Part shown: positions 48,901 through 63,245 of the stretch, piece after piece
Position numbering within the stretch: the first letter of the stretch is position 1
How the letters are laid out: each line of letters begins with the position of its first letter
Assembly (NCBI GenBank): GCA_034190875.2
Contig: CM067354.1
Span: forward strand, 3,101,942-3,165,941
Direction: 5' to 3'
DNA: 64,000 nt
DNA from: Urechis unicinctus
Lineage: Eukaryota > Annelida > Polychaeta > Xenopneusta > Urechidae
Program-made: the position numbers and the translations under genes
The notes under the pieces: generated by a model
Seen by the model: the letters and a program-made list of their open reading frames with translations, nothing else
Told to the model about the DNA's origin: nothing
The model's database searches: none

Positions 48901-51900
48901 TGTCACATATAAGAAGATGTTATTGTCAAGACACATTTCCTGTTATACTGGTTGCCTTACTTATTTCATTACAAAGAGTGAACAAATTAGCTGTACCTGC
49001 TTGTGTGCGATACAATATATCTGGTGAGTATGTACAACCGATTGCATCTAGTCATCATTATTTTCCATCCATTTTAGAAATGTAATCGAGTTCTAAAACT
49101 AAACCGAAATTAAATGGTGCCATTTATAACCTAATCTCGATCACCATGCGAAAATCCACCAATTTGCTTGCATTTGCTTTACATCTGTATAGACCTCAGT
49201 GAAATCATCTCAATACTACTATCGAAATATCGCGTTAATATTTTGCTTCAATAAGCTATGTGCTACTTCCTATAATCTACCAGCTCAATGCGATAGCGTT
49301 CATGCATGATTGTTCCTTCTACTCGTGCCAATCCGGGTCAATAAATCGGAAAAAAATGGGGCAAAAGTAGTACCCCCTAGTGGACAGAGTGAAACTAGCG
49401 CCATCCGCCATTTTTTTGCGTGTCAGTAGGATTGCTTTACGGATACGCAATGAAACGAATTTTATGATATTTGTTTTTTTTTATTTTTTCAAACACTCTT
49501 TTTAGGCCCAATAAAGCGGGTCAAAAACTTGAGCGCGAGTCATACAGAATCGCGATTAATCGCGACGCGAGTTATAACGGTAGAAGTTTATTAATAAAAG
49601 AGCTTAACACTGCAATGTTCCAGCTCCATAAGTAACCTCTGATTAGCTAATTTTAAGTTGTCACCCCATGGTGCTTCGATGAAGATTGTAATTCCTGTTA
49701 GCCTCGTCTTGGTAATCAACATGGTATGTAAGTGTTGATGAATAGCAGACTACCGAGCGAAAAAGTATTCCAAACGTATGATTCAAAAGGGTGTCCAAAT
49801 TGAAATCCAACATCCACGCATAGTTAAGACTTAATAATAGAATATGCTTGGTGAGAAGATAGAAGATCTGACGACGGAAGGTTATGAGGGTTAATTTGTA
49901 CATAAAAACATAATTCCCGAATCATGCCGTTTCAATCGAGAAAAAATCGATTGTTCAGACCGCATCTGTATAATGCTTATTCAGCTATAACTAAAACAAA
50001 CCATCATTAATATTGAGGTCATGACGTAACAATGCACATTACAGTGCTGTAGAGGTAATTGCAACGAAAAATATATCCTATTTCACCTAAGTGACAAACG
50101 TACCAATACGCTGCCTCCCTTTCGGGAAGAGGGGTATATGATATTGCAGCGGCCATAGCAAGGGCTGTTTGATGCTGACGCTCTGCTGGATATGTTATCA
50201 TTCTAGCGACACTGATAATAACAATTGTAAACTTCCCTGGAACGGTATCAGAATAGTTGGCTACTAGTCCATCCTCATCGTCAACATGATTGCAAATGGT
50301 AAAGGGGAATATGTTTGGTAAGTGCTTGTATGCGTGTGTGTGTGCGTGCGTGCTTGTGTGCGTGCGCACCCTTATAGCATAACAAAAGTAATGACCTTCG
50401 TCTGTGCTTATGACGTCATTTATGGCAGCAAAATTGTCCCTCTTCATTTGTCATCATCCAAGTCGCAGAATACGTTCCACTGACTGATTAGGAATTACAT
50501 ATCAAGGCTGCCGTCAGTGATCAATAGAGATCATCTCGATTCTGCAAATGTAATAAAGCGTTCATGCTTCGTTTGGGTTAATTTGGTGGTGCTACCTCTG
50601 ATCTACCAGCTCATTACATTGGTTGATTCTGTTCGTTGTACCCAAGGTTTACTCCATGTTTTTAGAATTATGGGTATAGAACAACGGTCTCAAATGAGAC
50701 ATTAGTATCTGTGCTCCTCTAAAGCCGGTTCACATATCATTAGTCGATTATAGGTTGTCTCGTAGATAAGACGGATAAAGATTGTAATTCCTTTTAATCT
50801 AACTTCGCTAATTGACATGGGCCTTTGCTGCTACTGAAAACTATTACAGTGTCGTTAACGGTAGCATCGTATGCCTAAACGCCCTCAACGAATGGATATG
50901 ACACATTAACAGTAATCATGACTGCAGGCATTTCCATCCCCATACAGTTGTTTTAGATAAAATTGGTCATATAACAGATTACATGATGGTCTGCATCAAC
51001 TGCTAAGTATAGCCATTTGTCTGTTCCATCAGTAGCCTTATCATTTATTGATTACGTGGAGTACAATCGGGAGATTCATAATCAAATATTCTTAGTATGA
51101 ATACAAATTTATGGGCGATACAAGAGTGCATTCGAAATTTATTTAAATATTTCTTTACCAAGTTCACCCTTTCCCATATTTTCAAGAAGACGCCTCCTGT
51201 ATAAGACCAATAAGGATGGCAAGTGTCTTTTATCTCATAAAACCACGTAGAATTATCTGATCCATTCAGAGGCGTGGTCGCCTGCACCCATCAGATGACC
51301 CATCTTTAACAGACGCCAAGCTTCCTGGACGTTGGATCCCAAGTGCTGTTGTTGATTTCACTGTAACGTCGCCTGACGGGTGTCAATTTCATGTAACTTC
51401 GTATGATTTCATAATTCCCGCGCAACTTGACAGACTGAACCCTTTCGGGGAGCTTTATAACTCTTTGATCAGAGATCGAGGATGTTACGGCGCAGACACT
51501 GTGAGAGGCGTTCTCGCTGGGTCTACCCCAGACCGTGCAGTATATAATGGTTGCATTTGTTAATATCATACTTATTATTGTCGCTTTTTAAAGACTATTG
51601 TGGCATGGCAATAGAAGGCCAAGCATTCGTATGGGTTGTAGTTTTTTCGCACGGAGTTTTTCTCATGATGTTTGTGTATTATAGTTAGGGAAGCAATCAT
51701 TACAAACCCACTTGAAGTGGCACACCTAAAGCTGTAAACTCTGGGGTATAACTCTAGCATGTCTTAAACACAGCCAACCAAACGATGGTTATTTATAGGG
51801 CACTGCGATTTCTATGTATACTCTATGTTTCAATGTTCTACTTCTTGAAATGAGTCTGATTCATTTTTTAAAAGGTCTCTTACATAAATGTATTATAGCA

Positions 51901-53715
51901 GGCAATAAAAAATAAATCTGTTGCCATTGGCTGGTCAAGGTTATGCCTTTAAGGCTAAGTCAGTAAAAGCTGTCTAGTCCTATTTGAAACCAAACCTTTG
52001 TACCAACTCACCCAATTGTCTTTGAAGATTGGTGGAGAACCCTCTGCGACAGTGGCACATTTTATTGTGTGGTGATGAACGAGTCGGATGCCCTTTGAGG
52101 CTTTTGCAAAGCCATGTGAATGACTGCGACAGCGATATAAAGTCGAATTTTAACTAACATTGCGATCACCTAACAACCAATTTGCAATCTTCTTAAGCTT
52201 ATAACCTCTATGGATTATCGAAGAACTGAAATGCCCTCTGTGCAATCATTTCCAGAGCCATGTCCTATGTGTCCGTAAGGGTATCACCGCAACTGACAAG
52301 CCATATATGTAGTGGAGAGATATTTTGTTAAATTGAAATTTTTTCCCCGTTGTATGATCAGCTATCAATTCAAAGCTATGATTTGTTTCCCAGGGCTATC
52401 ATCATTTGATTGCTTTCTGTAGAAAACGTTGGAAAGAAAATCCATTCAGCTGATTATTATCGAGGCATTCTGAAACAGGACAGGTTGCAAAGGGGAAATA
52501 TTGTTTGCTCTTTCCCCGCATTCATGGGCCGAATGTTATGGTGCACCATTTGACAAGCAATCAGTACTAACAATGAAAATTGCATTGAAATCAGCTCAGA
52601 GACGCAGCAACTTCAGTAGATCCGAATGATTTGATCTTGTTGAGCTCTGCTATAAAGCTGTGCTATTGATATATTTCAGAAAGAGTATAAGAAGTGTTCA
52701 AAACAGCATGTGGCATCACAGCCAGCGTGTTGTTGAAACATCAATCGTCAATATGCAGGCACTATCTGAATCATAGCATGCAATTGGTGTTTCGAATAGC
52801 TCACTGGCAGTAATATTTTTCTATTATTTCCTTTCAATATTCCAACTGTTCATGTGTGTGGAATGATAAATACATGCATGACACCTAAGTTGGTAAACCT
52901 GAGTTTAATTGATACATAATTGTCAAGCGAGGGGAATGTTACTTTGTCTAATCGATCTATTTACTTAGATTTCAACGGCAAAAACACTGATGCAGTATTG
53001 GTGAAATAAGTCAAACTAATTCATTAGACTGAATAATCTCAACGCACGAGTCACGATCATGGTTAATTGGCAATATAAACCTCAATCTTAGAGAATTATG
53101 AGCGCATGATGCAAAAATTGTTTTTAAGGCGATGAATATTATTAAGTACTTCTGAGTTCTATAGACCGATAATTATTCCAATAAGCCCGTTAGGTATTAA
53201 TGTAGGTGCATCGCTTGTGTAGGTGCATTGTTAGAATGAGAAAGTCTATTAAGAACATCAAATAGGTGACTAAATAGACTATGCGAGCGGCTTGAGTAAT
53301 GTTTGAAACTATGACTTTCAGCTTAATGTGCAGAAGGTATTTCATACAACCACAATATATGGCGTATATGTATCAAATAATATATCCTTCTTAAAGCTAT
53401 GTCATTTTCAGACAAATATCTTTCCAGTCAAACAGATAGGTTAATGCGATACACCACTGGATACTGCATATTTAATGGTCTTTGTTGTGTTGTAACCAAG
53501 GTAATATTGAGTAATCTACTTCGGCTAAGTTTTGTTTACATGCGTGATAGGATGCTTGATAAAGCTCTCAAACCGAGACAATGTGGTTCTCTTGGGGACA
53601 GTTACCAATGATTCCAATGACAGAATGTACGCAATGACAAAAAGCACTGTCCCGCTTCTGGCTAGACACAATTTTAAAACAAATCGAATACCTTCGGAAT
53701 ATGGGCACCATGCAA
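42925..53715. other. Long AT-rich stretch with no supported gene
   Basis: Many 60-140-codon frames occur on both strands, as expected by chance in AT-rich DNA. The longest (minus, 50019-50447, 142 codons) includes a TG/CG-rich simple stretch at 50333-50370. A minus frame at 47875-48126 has a hydrophobic segment but no diagnostic motif. No splice-consistent gene was found. Confidence 0.4.
43486..43514. repeat. Short inverted pair of the GGGCGACCG motif
   Basis: TTAGGGCGACCG and CGGTCGCCCTTA face each other with a 5-bp centre (ACAGC). It looks like two fused ends of the family that clusters at 481-800. Confidence 0.6.
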
Positions 53716-54243
53716 AACAAGCAAATTCCACTGTATGAGTTGTACTATTAAACTCAACGCAGTAATCTCTGCTTTGTGATCATTTATGATTGCGGAAGCT
53801 TATGTATATTCATCTTAAAACGTATTACACTCCAATGCAATCAAAATGGTGTACCATATAAGACGCATTGGCTTACACTTGCAAGTCGGTGATGTACTGC
53901 AATTATAAACGTTTTTATGGTAACCCATATTATTAACTAGGTTAAATAAAATTTATATATCGTGACTGTGTTATTTGTATCGTTTTCCAAGTACCCACAT
54001 TAGTCATGGGGTTGTAAACAAGCAAATTCCACTGCATGTGTTGAACTATCAAACTTAACGCACTAATCTCTGCTTTGTGATTATTTGTGATTGCGCCAGC
54101 TTCTGTACATTTATCTAAATATGTATTACACTCCCATGCAATCCAAATAGTGTATCATATAAGACGCATTGGCTTACACTTGCAAAACATGAAGTCGATG
54201 ATGTGCTGCAAATATAAACGTTTTTAGGATAACTCATATTGCA
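53716..54243. repeat. Two ~300-bp tandem units
   Basis: The block AAGCAAATTCCACTG at about 53719 recurs at 54020, followed in both by AATCTCTGCTTTGTGAT and TAAGACGCATTGGCTTACAC. The link segment (TGTGTTATTTGTATCGTTTT and CCCACATTAGTC, 53966-54005) occurs again at about 57363-57432. Confidence 0.85.
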
Positions 54244-57200
54244 AGTAAGGGTGATAGCCGACCCTTTTCCATACTCACTTCCGCGGGCAATGTTTTATTC
54301 CATTTGTAGGGCATCCTACGAAATACCCAAGTCTTAATTGCTACTCTGTGATTCTGAGTGCTTGGTCTCAGTATATTAGTCATATGTTACTGCTTAGAAG
54401 TTGAGGTGTAAAATGTACGACAAAGTACAAGGTAGATTCGCATCGGAAGGCTTCAACATTGGGTTTTGAAGGAAGATGCGAATGCGAATGTTCTCATGCA
54501 ATTAGTTTAGGCTTGTGCTATTATTCTATTGGTAACTTCATTGATAATGGTACCCCTGTCGGCCTGCAAATAGAGGCGAAGTTACGAGCCCGTCTCCAGC
54601 AGGCATCTCATTTGAATGTGATTCATAGCATGCTCATCTTTCTCGTTGAGGTGAGCGGGCGATTCAATGATCTTGCAGGCAAAGAGAGCACACAGAATTG
54701 TGCTCTAAGAGCTATTTTTACCTAGGCTTTGTCGTCAAGATATTGTTTGTTTATCATTGCATCATTTAAGTCTGTCGAAACATTTGCAGAACATAGTAAA
54801 TCACCCACACTAGGAATATTTGATAGGAGGAAAATAAATATCATGCTTTTAATTCCAGAGGATAATGATGTTTAGTTTATTTTAGAAAAGTTTATTTGTT
54901 TGAAACAAATATCAATATCTGTATAACTGTCTGTTGTAAACAAGTGAAATCATATGATGCACCCATTAAATGAATCGTGTAGTCATTCGATAAACCAGAA
55001 CTACATTCGAAGATTGTCGCAAAATCGCTTTTTGTATGCTTAAGGAATTAATTATCCTGGAGGCTCTTTCAATTTAAGCGGACATCACAAAAATGCTCGA
55101 CAATGGGTAAATTGTTGGTGCAATATAATATGTGCCAGTTCAAACAGCGTTCAGTGCAGTTCTTTGATGTCAATTGTCAAGTAACTTACGGGGAATGGTA
55201 TCAACAAAACGATTAAGAGCCCGTTATTGTGAAAAATAGAGGTGCATTAGATTGTACAACTGAACGTATCGTTGTCCACGAAGGGGCAGCCCGGGGAACC
55301 GGTCTCTTAATGCATATTCAAGGCGTAGATAGTACACTTCGCATAATACGATATATAGGGCTTCACAGTGTGAATTAAACTGACCACCCGTGCTAATCAG
55401 ACGCACGTAAAGTATTCGATCTAAGCGAGTTTCTTTTTAACTAAATGTGCTAATGGCAAGGTCCATACAGGAATGTACAATGTAGGCGCAGCCAACAATA
55501 TGACACTGTCTTGTTGGAGGGGGTTCTAGGCGACTTTGATGTACATTAACCTTGTTGAAAATTAGGGTAAGGCTTAGAATCATAAAGAATACTTCGAGCT
55601 GTAATTCTTCGGAACAATTAAGCAATCCAAGCCAGCTACAAAGAAATCTTTCACACAACAACTTCTTGTGTTTTTTGAAGGACAAGGTTCAAAATTTCAA
55701 CAAGAGTGTAGTCTAAGATTCATTGTGGGAAATGCATTACTTATTCTGACCCAGTATTTCATGTGATCACCTAACAGCGAGCTAATGGACTATGCAGGGT
55801 TGTTTTTGCTCTGGCTAAAAATCCCAAACAGGTGATAGTCGGTCGTATTTGTTAAGCTCACTCAACTGCGTTATATGTTTTGGAACGACGAAGGTACATG
55901 AGGGCGATTATTTCAAAATTCGGTTACATCATCACTTTGGCAACAAGTTCGAAAGCAATAGCACATTATTGCGTTAGAAGCGCTTTTACTATAACTGTTG
56001 ATATTGTTTCTGTTTTACGCATATAGCCAGTATTGTAATAACAGCCTAGTAAGATACATTTAGGAAAAGCTTTAGATCGAAGTAAAATCACATCAATTGA
56101 CATTTGTGTCACTCGTACATACCTCATCGACATTGATGCTTTTTCTCTGTTGGAAATCTGGGAGCATTTCTTAGTACTCACATATACACGAGCAGAAAAA
56201 AACCCGCTTATCGTCATAATTCTGCAAATATTGTATTGTATGCTACATATATTACGCGATAATGAAGAATTCGTCGACTGTTGTGTCATGGAACGTGTCG
56301 ATTTGCGCCGGTTTGAGCATTCATTAAAACGTGTGGTATGTGATGCTTGGTACGTTCTTTAGCTTGTACCGTGCGTTTTTTATTTACGAATCACCTGAGG
56401 TGACAAGAGATCTGGCGCTAGTTGTTTTAGCTAGACATTTCAACGGCATGCACTTCTCTCATTTTATTATCTAGCTAGGACAGCTACCGGATACAAAATG
56501 TAAAAGCTATTCATTCCCAGCTATCTGAAATTACTTATTTATTTGTACACACTTCAGAACCTGAGGATCCGACGGAATGCTGCTTATTCTGAGCCCTTTA
56601 TTTGCACGAATGGTGCTAAACAAGGCGCAGTGCGTTCGCCATTATTTTTTGTGTGCATATATTGATTGATTACAGAGGCGCCATCGTGAAGCTAACGTTG
56701 GATGTAAACTGGGCCATCATTAAATGGGTGCTTTGAGTTATGCTGATAATGTGTCACTCCATTGCACTTTCGATCACAGCGACTACGAAAATGCTTAGAA
56801 TATGCGAAGAATTTTCGAATGAATATTGTGTGCAGCATATTTGATACTAAATGTTAAAAGAAACTCACTATTTGAAGCATGCTGTAGTAGTGTTTTTGGG
56901 TCACCGATGTGGTGTTTAAGACCAGTTCATCTGGTCAAATTACGTAGTGTTTGGAGGAGGTGTATTCGAACTATATGGCAACTAGAGTCCAGGACACGTA
57001 CAAAGTATTTCCAATTCATTTCGGGAACATTGCCACTCAACTGATATTGCGCTTTGTCAATTTCAATTATAAGTGCCTGAACAACCCCAATGGTGTAATA
57101 CCCTTTGTGAGTAAATGATGGTTTCACAGCTGACCGATTGTTAGCAATAATGAACTAACAATAATCCATGTCCTGAACATCAATATTTCATCTATTACAG

Positions 57201-60200
57201 CATAGAGATTGGATTAAACAGACCAGCTATGAGGTTACGTCACCATGTAATTCTGAATATGAGAATATTCTCATGATAATAGAGGAGCTTATTTCAATTA
57301 GAGATGGAGATTCCTGCTCGGTGCTTATCAAACATGTAGTTGAAAATTTGCATATCGTAACTGTGTTATTTGTATCGTTTTCGTGATTTTGTTTTTTGTT
57401 GCAATAAACAGTGTACCAAGCACCCACATTAGTCGCGGGGTTGTAAATCCATTTCCAGTTGATTAGGAAAGTCTTTGTTTAATACAAGACATTGCAATGC
57501 ACTTAAGGTTATCCGAGTGAGTAATATGTGAATTGGAACTTGAGTGCACTTTGTCATAGAGTTGGTACTCAGAAGGGGTAATATAATGTAATATTAAATA
57601 TTGTTTGAAACATTAAGCGGACAAGGCGTGAGTCAACACTAAAGAAGGTTCTGATGCTTCCCTTCTTCTCTTGTGTTATATGCACTCTACGTGTGGCGTG
57701 TGATTTGGAACTTGAGTAGACCTGATTTATTTTTCAGTTACTTATTTCCATGGACAATCAAGACACTCAGAGACAGAGCGTCTTTGTTGTTTTTTTCAGA
57801 ATACCAATTGCTTCTCAGAATACCAATTAATAAAACGATTTTGCATTTTGGTCACTTAATAAGAGGTTATTGGCCTCTTCCTTGTCACATGGTATCAATT
57901 ACCCTTGTATTTGTTTTACTTGCAATGAATAAGTCCCTAACAATTTAATGTAGATTTTTTTATCTGAGAAGTCACTAGCTGTAAGGGAAATATATCATTT
58001 GGCCAACTACAGTATCGAATGGCGACTGGGCGGGAATATGCAGTGGGTATAAAACTATTACCATTACTATTCTTTATTAACGTGTACGTGTTAACTTACA
58101 CACGCTGAATGATATAGTCTTGACGAGGCAGAACTAATTATATGGCATACCCTGGCAGCATAATGATTGCACTGAATTCAATTTCTCAGAGGTACCATTA
58201 GTCTGTAGGTTTAAACAATCGATTACACAGTTTACATCCCTGTCGGTCCGCCTTTCAATAATTGGCATCTTTTGACCCTTTGATGAATTAAAAAACAGTA
58301 AATCTTAACACATTGGTATCGTGTTCTGAAAAATGGTAGCGTCAGACATGCTGCTGCCTGGTGGAATCGATCGCTGACAAGTTTGACTGGCTTACTTTGA
58401 TCTATGCCTCCCTCTCGATTGTTACGTCCCGTCACGACGACAAAGGTTACAGTAAAATCATTAGCTTCCACACTCGCACAGTAGCAGTGGGGGTGGTAGA
58501 GGTGGTGGGGTGTGGATGTAAATGCCATTTCGGATTATATGTATCAAGGACGTATAGGGTACTGCTTATGTTTTGTTTGGTAGTGAATTTATTCGTCTAC
58601 AGAATCATGATATTTGACTTTAAGCATCAATTATTTCACCTAGATTTGCTGGATGCTCGTAACACAATGCGATATATGTAAGTTAGTTACAGGTGTGTTA
58701 TGTAATACAGAGGCACTGTTCTAACTTATTGTGATGCGCATAATCATCATGCTAAATCATACATTCCATCAATCAATTTGTTATCCGCGTTATTATGCGA
58801 AAATTCATACAACTGTCACTTGGTTGAATGTTGTATGACAAGCATGTATTATTTCAGAGAAATGTATTCTGCTATTATTAGGCCTGAATTTAACACCTAA
58901 GGTAGTCAGCGTGCATCTTACACTAAACCCTTATAGTAACACATCGAATATGAGCAGGTGAAAAAAGTTACTGAATTATTTCGACTCAACAGAGGTGGCA
59001 ACAGCAACTCAGAGCCTGAGAAATAATCCTGCTCGTTATGTCGTGATTGCTCGTTTGCGGTCACAAATCATCACCATTTTCTTCGTTTCAACTCCATGTA
59101 TACACAATCAGCATATAATATAATACTTTGTTTATGATGTTATCCTTGTCCATGAACGAACGTTGAAGACGATTGTCTCCTGGTAGCAGAACCCAGAGGG
59201 TTTTATGTATATAACGATCTGTTTACGGAATGCTGCAGATTTGTTATCTAGGCAAATGGCTGAATAAATAGCACTTCAGTAAGCATAGGACATATTGTTC
59301 CTTAATCTGAGAGTGTGGATGGATAATTGTGAGTATCTATTGCGTAGAAAACATTATCAACTCATAAAGACAATTGTCATAATGAATAACGTCAGTGATA
59401 GGGTTAACCCCTTGTCCTGATTGCCTTTGGGTGTATTCTAGATTCACGGTGCTGAGATTTTATCATGCATACATGTCAGGTGTGAAACAAAAGTAATCAG
59501 TGGATTAAACAAGACTCCTAATGTTAATCACAAGTTTTACGCAGATGCATATTAAGCATAAAACCCTTCATATGTTTATGGGGTTCGAACTAGGTACGAT
59601 TATCCCCCAGTTGATTCCAATGTTAGCATTAAGTTGTGACTACATCAGTAATATGCTGAGCTCGTAATGCGCATTTGATGTTACCTGAGTTGCAATCAAC
59701 TAAGTGACAATCAACTAAATGGAATTCTATCTGCAGGGAGCTGACGCACTAATTAAACGTGTTCGACGTCTTAAAATTTCGCCATTCGAGTATAATTAAG
59801 AAAACATGCAATGAAATTCTCGCCCCTTGCAAAATATTGAGTTGTGGAACAAACTGCAGGGCTGTAGATTTTGGTCTGCATACACATACGTTTAAATAGC
59901 AATAGGTATGTCATCTGTCCGATTGAACTAACCTATTCAGGAGCTTTAAAACCACTGCTGAGGCGGATCAATGGTATGAACGTATCGAATAGTCTATCTT
60001 CTGCTGTGGTATAAAAGTGTTTTACATCTTCAAGAATCATTTTATTTGCTCAAACGCTCGAGTGCGCACGACAGAGCGTGCAAAATACTAAGCGGAATCG
60101 TCAGCATACGGCAAACATAGGTCCCCATGTGTCATCGAACTATGGATTAGGAAAGATAGCGAGCTGCGAGGTCTGTCATTAATCAATGGTACGTGAATGA

Positions 60201-62904
60201 CATTCATCTTCATTTAGTTTTTCTTTGTGTGTGAGTGACATATGCAAGCTTCTTGACAATTCATTTGAGGGAAATGAATGAGTGTGCCTTCGAGAACGCC
60301 GACACTGCAAACACGGAAAACATATTGTCGCGCCTGATATGGATTCATATATTAGCTTCAATGCAGCAACTAAACTATTTCACTCGCTGATATATGTCGA
60401 GAACCCACAAACGCAGGAATATGAAATCCAACTGAGTTAGCTATCATCTTTGATAAGACAGAACAGAACAAAATTTCAATCACATCATTATGCCTCGTCT
60501 GCCCATTTTCCTCGATTTAGATATGTTAACGTCGAATGTACCATTGAATCATTAATATGTTATGTAAAGAATGACTGCAGCTCATACTTGTAATAGCACA
60601 GCACAGTATGAGTATTAGAAAAGCTTCGTGCTATGTCGTTTGTCTTCTTCTCATCATCGAACGTTCAGTAATAATATTTCGACACAGAGAGCTTTTCGGG
60701 AAGCGAAAGCTCTGTTAAAATACGCTCTGTATGTTCAACTACTCTGTAAAAAAATCAACATCATATTGTTAGACGACAGGTGGGTATTTATCAAATTACT
60801 ATGTCAAATGAAAGGAAGAGAAACTTGAATGAAATGTAGCTGAGATTTAGTGCAGAACAAATTGTCATGACCTTCCTGACTGAGTCCCTATATTACTGAG
60901 TGTTAAAACGGCCACACGTTTCGGCTTACGTCATGGAATACAATACCCAGATCATGAAGAGTTGATGAGACGCTAATATTAGCACAGATTTGCATTAAGC
61001 TGCAATGAAAAGAGTTTTTGGACGACCGATCAAAGAGCACAACTGAGCTCGTAGCCTACATGGAGCAGCTTTATTCGGCAACTAGAAGAAGGGATGACCA
61101 TCTGATGGCCTATCCCTCACTACGGATGAAAACAGTAGACCATATAAATGCATGACCAGCGACCAACATTGAATGTTTAACAAAACTCGGAATGACCCAT
61201 GCAGAATGGTGGTAATGCGATAATTATGCGGGGTTGTAAGTTGTATTTATCATCAACGATAAGACCAATCAGCTGCATTAGTGCAATAAAGGCACAAATC
61301 AGCCGACGTTTTGTCAGACGAATATGATACAGTTTTTAACATTGTGGTTTTGATTAGCCATGACTAAAAGAATAAAATCACATAACTCCATTATACAAGT
61401 GGCGTGTGATTTGGAATGAGAGTACGCTTGATTTATTCAACTGTTATTCATTCACAAGTACTATTTCGGCGCTGAGAGGACTAGCGTCTTTGCTTGCTGT
61501 GTTTTTCTGCTCGGAATACCCATTGATAAAACCCGGAATTACCCTCAATTCAGAGCGACAGAAACAATGCATCAAGGTCAATTAATCGGAGCTACTTAGG
61601 CTCTACGTTGTCACGTGATATCGATGACCTCAGATGTTTCATTAATGTATCGTCAACGATTATTGCAAAAAATGGCTCATATGATTTCTAATGATGGCCA
61701 CACATCCTCATGTAACAATCAATACCGCCCTACACGAGTTTCTGTATCCTGTAGAGCTCCATGGCGGCACAATGCAGCCACCAAGTGATAGCCGATTGCA
61801 ACCAACCGTTCTTTCACTTTGATGAAACCCTTTCTTGTTTGCAAATAAAATAATGCGCTGTATCTTTGATATAAAAATATTCCTGGGGCATATGTTGAGT
61901 GTGTTAATAAACTTATCACATGTAAAGTATTTATCTTGCATATTAGACAGCTTCCCTGAAATTAAACAATGCATTGTGCCATGCATTGGCACGCTATCCA
62001 GTCTAATGCGATCTGATTATATTTACAAGTTATGCGGAATATATTAAAAATATGTTTATAATATATGGCTCACATCTCCCTAAGCAATCTTGCGTACATT
62101 AGCTCTAAAGCTCAATGACGATATGAAATGAGATATACTAGTGCTTGTCCAATATACTCAATGCCAAGGCCGATGTCACTTACATTAGAAATAATCATCC
62201 TATCAACTTTGATTGAGGCAGGATGTGAGACTATGCACACTAGTAGTGTTTTACACTGCGGATACATACATAGAGGTTGCTAAAACAGTCTACAACAATT
62301 ATACAATTAAGTGCATCAATGTTGTAAGATGCCTTTTGAAATACGACAAACTAAAGAACCCTTAATTTGCAAGACATACCTATATGTGCTTGAACTGCAT
62401 AGTGCAGCATCATGCAAGCATCTAAAGGGCATTGTATTCTCACTTAAACGCTGTTTTGATGTGCCGGGTTTGTTGGGAAATGGTAACGGACGAGTATTGT
62501 TATTGTAGATAGTTACAGTGGCAGAAACCATTTCAGTCTATTTTTGTATCAAATTATAGAATTCATTCATAGCAATGTTATTTGAAAGAATATCACGGAA
62601 ACTTGGTGTCTTAAATGATACTAATCAGGTATTCGTTAGTTAATGAGCACTAGAGAACAAGCAAAATAAACTGTGATCACTTGCAGCAACAGCAACTCCT
62701 CGATACTGATTAAAAAACAAATAAACAAATCCAGTGCTGCAAGTAGGGACAATGTAGCCAGAGGCTGTCTTCCCATTGTCCCTAAGTAGTCCCTGCACAA
62801 AACAATTTTACGACAACTATGCTAGTGACCACAACTACTGAACGGGGGCGGGAGCAGGGGGCCGGCAACAAATATCCACATGCTACCAGACCGGGGTGAC
62901 TGAC
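54244..62904. other. AT-rich stretch with dispersed repeat copies, no supported gene
   Basis: 57690-57905 and 61403-61625 are diverged copies of one repeat (GGCGTGTGATTTGGAA, AGCGTCTTTG, TTGATAAAAC-like words in the same order). No coding gene was recognised, and frames up to 107 codons show no motif. Confidence 0.45.
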
Positions 62905-63108
62905 ATTTCATTAAGGCGCACATAAGCACAAAATTAAGCTACATTAACAGGTATATAAACATATTGCAGAATATGAAAATAAACAATTTGCATACATTTT
63001 GCATTCATTTCATTAAGGCGCACATAAGCAAAAATATAAGCTACATTAACAGGTATATAAACATATTGTAGAATATGAAAATAAACAATTTGCATACATT
63101 TTGCATAC
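62905..63108. repeat. Two ~100-bp tandem units
   Basis: The units start at ATTTCATTAAGGCGCACATA (about 62907 and 63009) and both contain AACAGGTATATAAACATATT and AACAATTTGCATACATTTTG. They differ at only a few positions. Confidence 0.92.
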
Positions 63109-63245
63109 ATTTCAATTATACATGTATATGTGTGAATATATATATGATAGTATACGGTCACGTGCATGACACAAAACATAATACAATATTAAGTTAGTTC
63201 AATATATATGCGAGTAACTCGTGTAACAAATCAGAGTGTTGAACA

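Noticed and set aside
50019-50447. 142-codon minus-strand frame
   Set aside because: It runs through a GT/CG simple stretch, has no recognised domain and no supporting splice structure.
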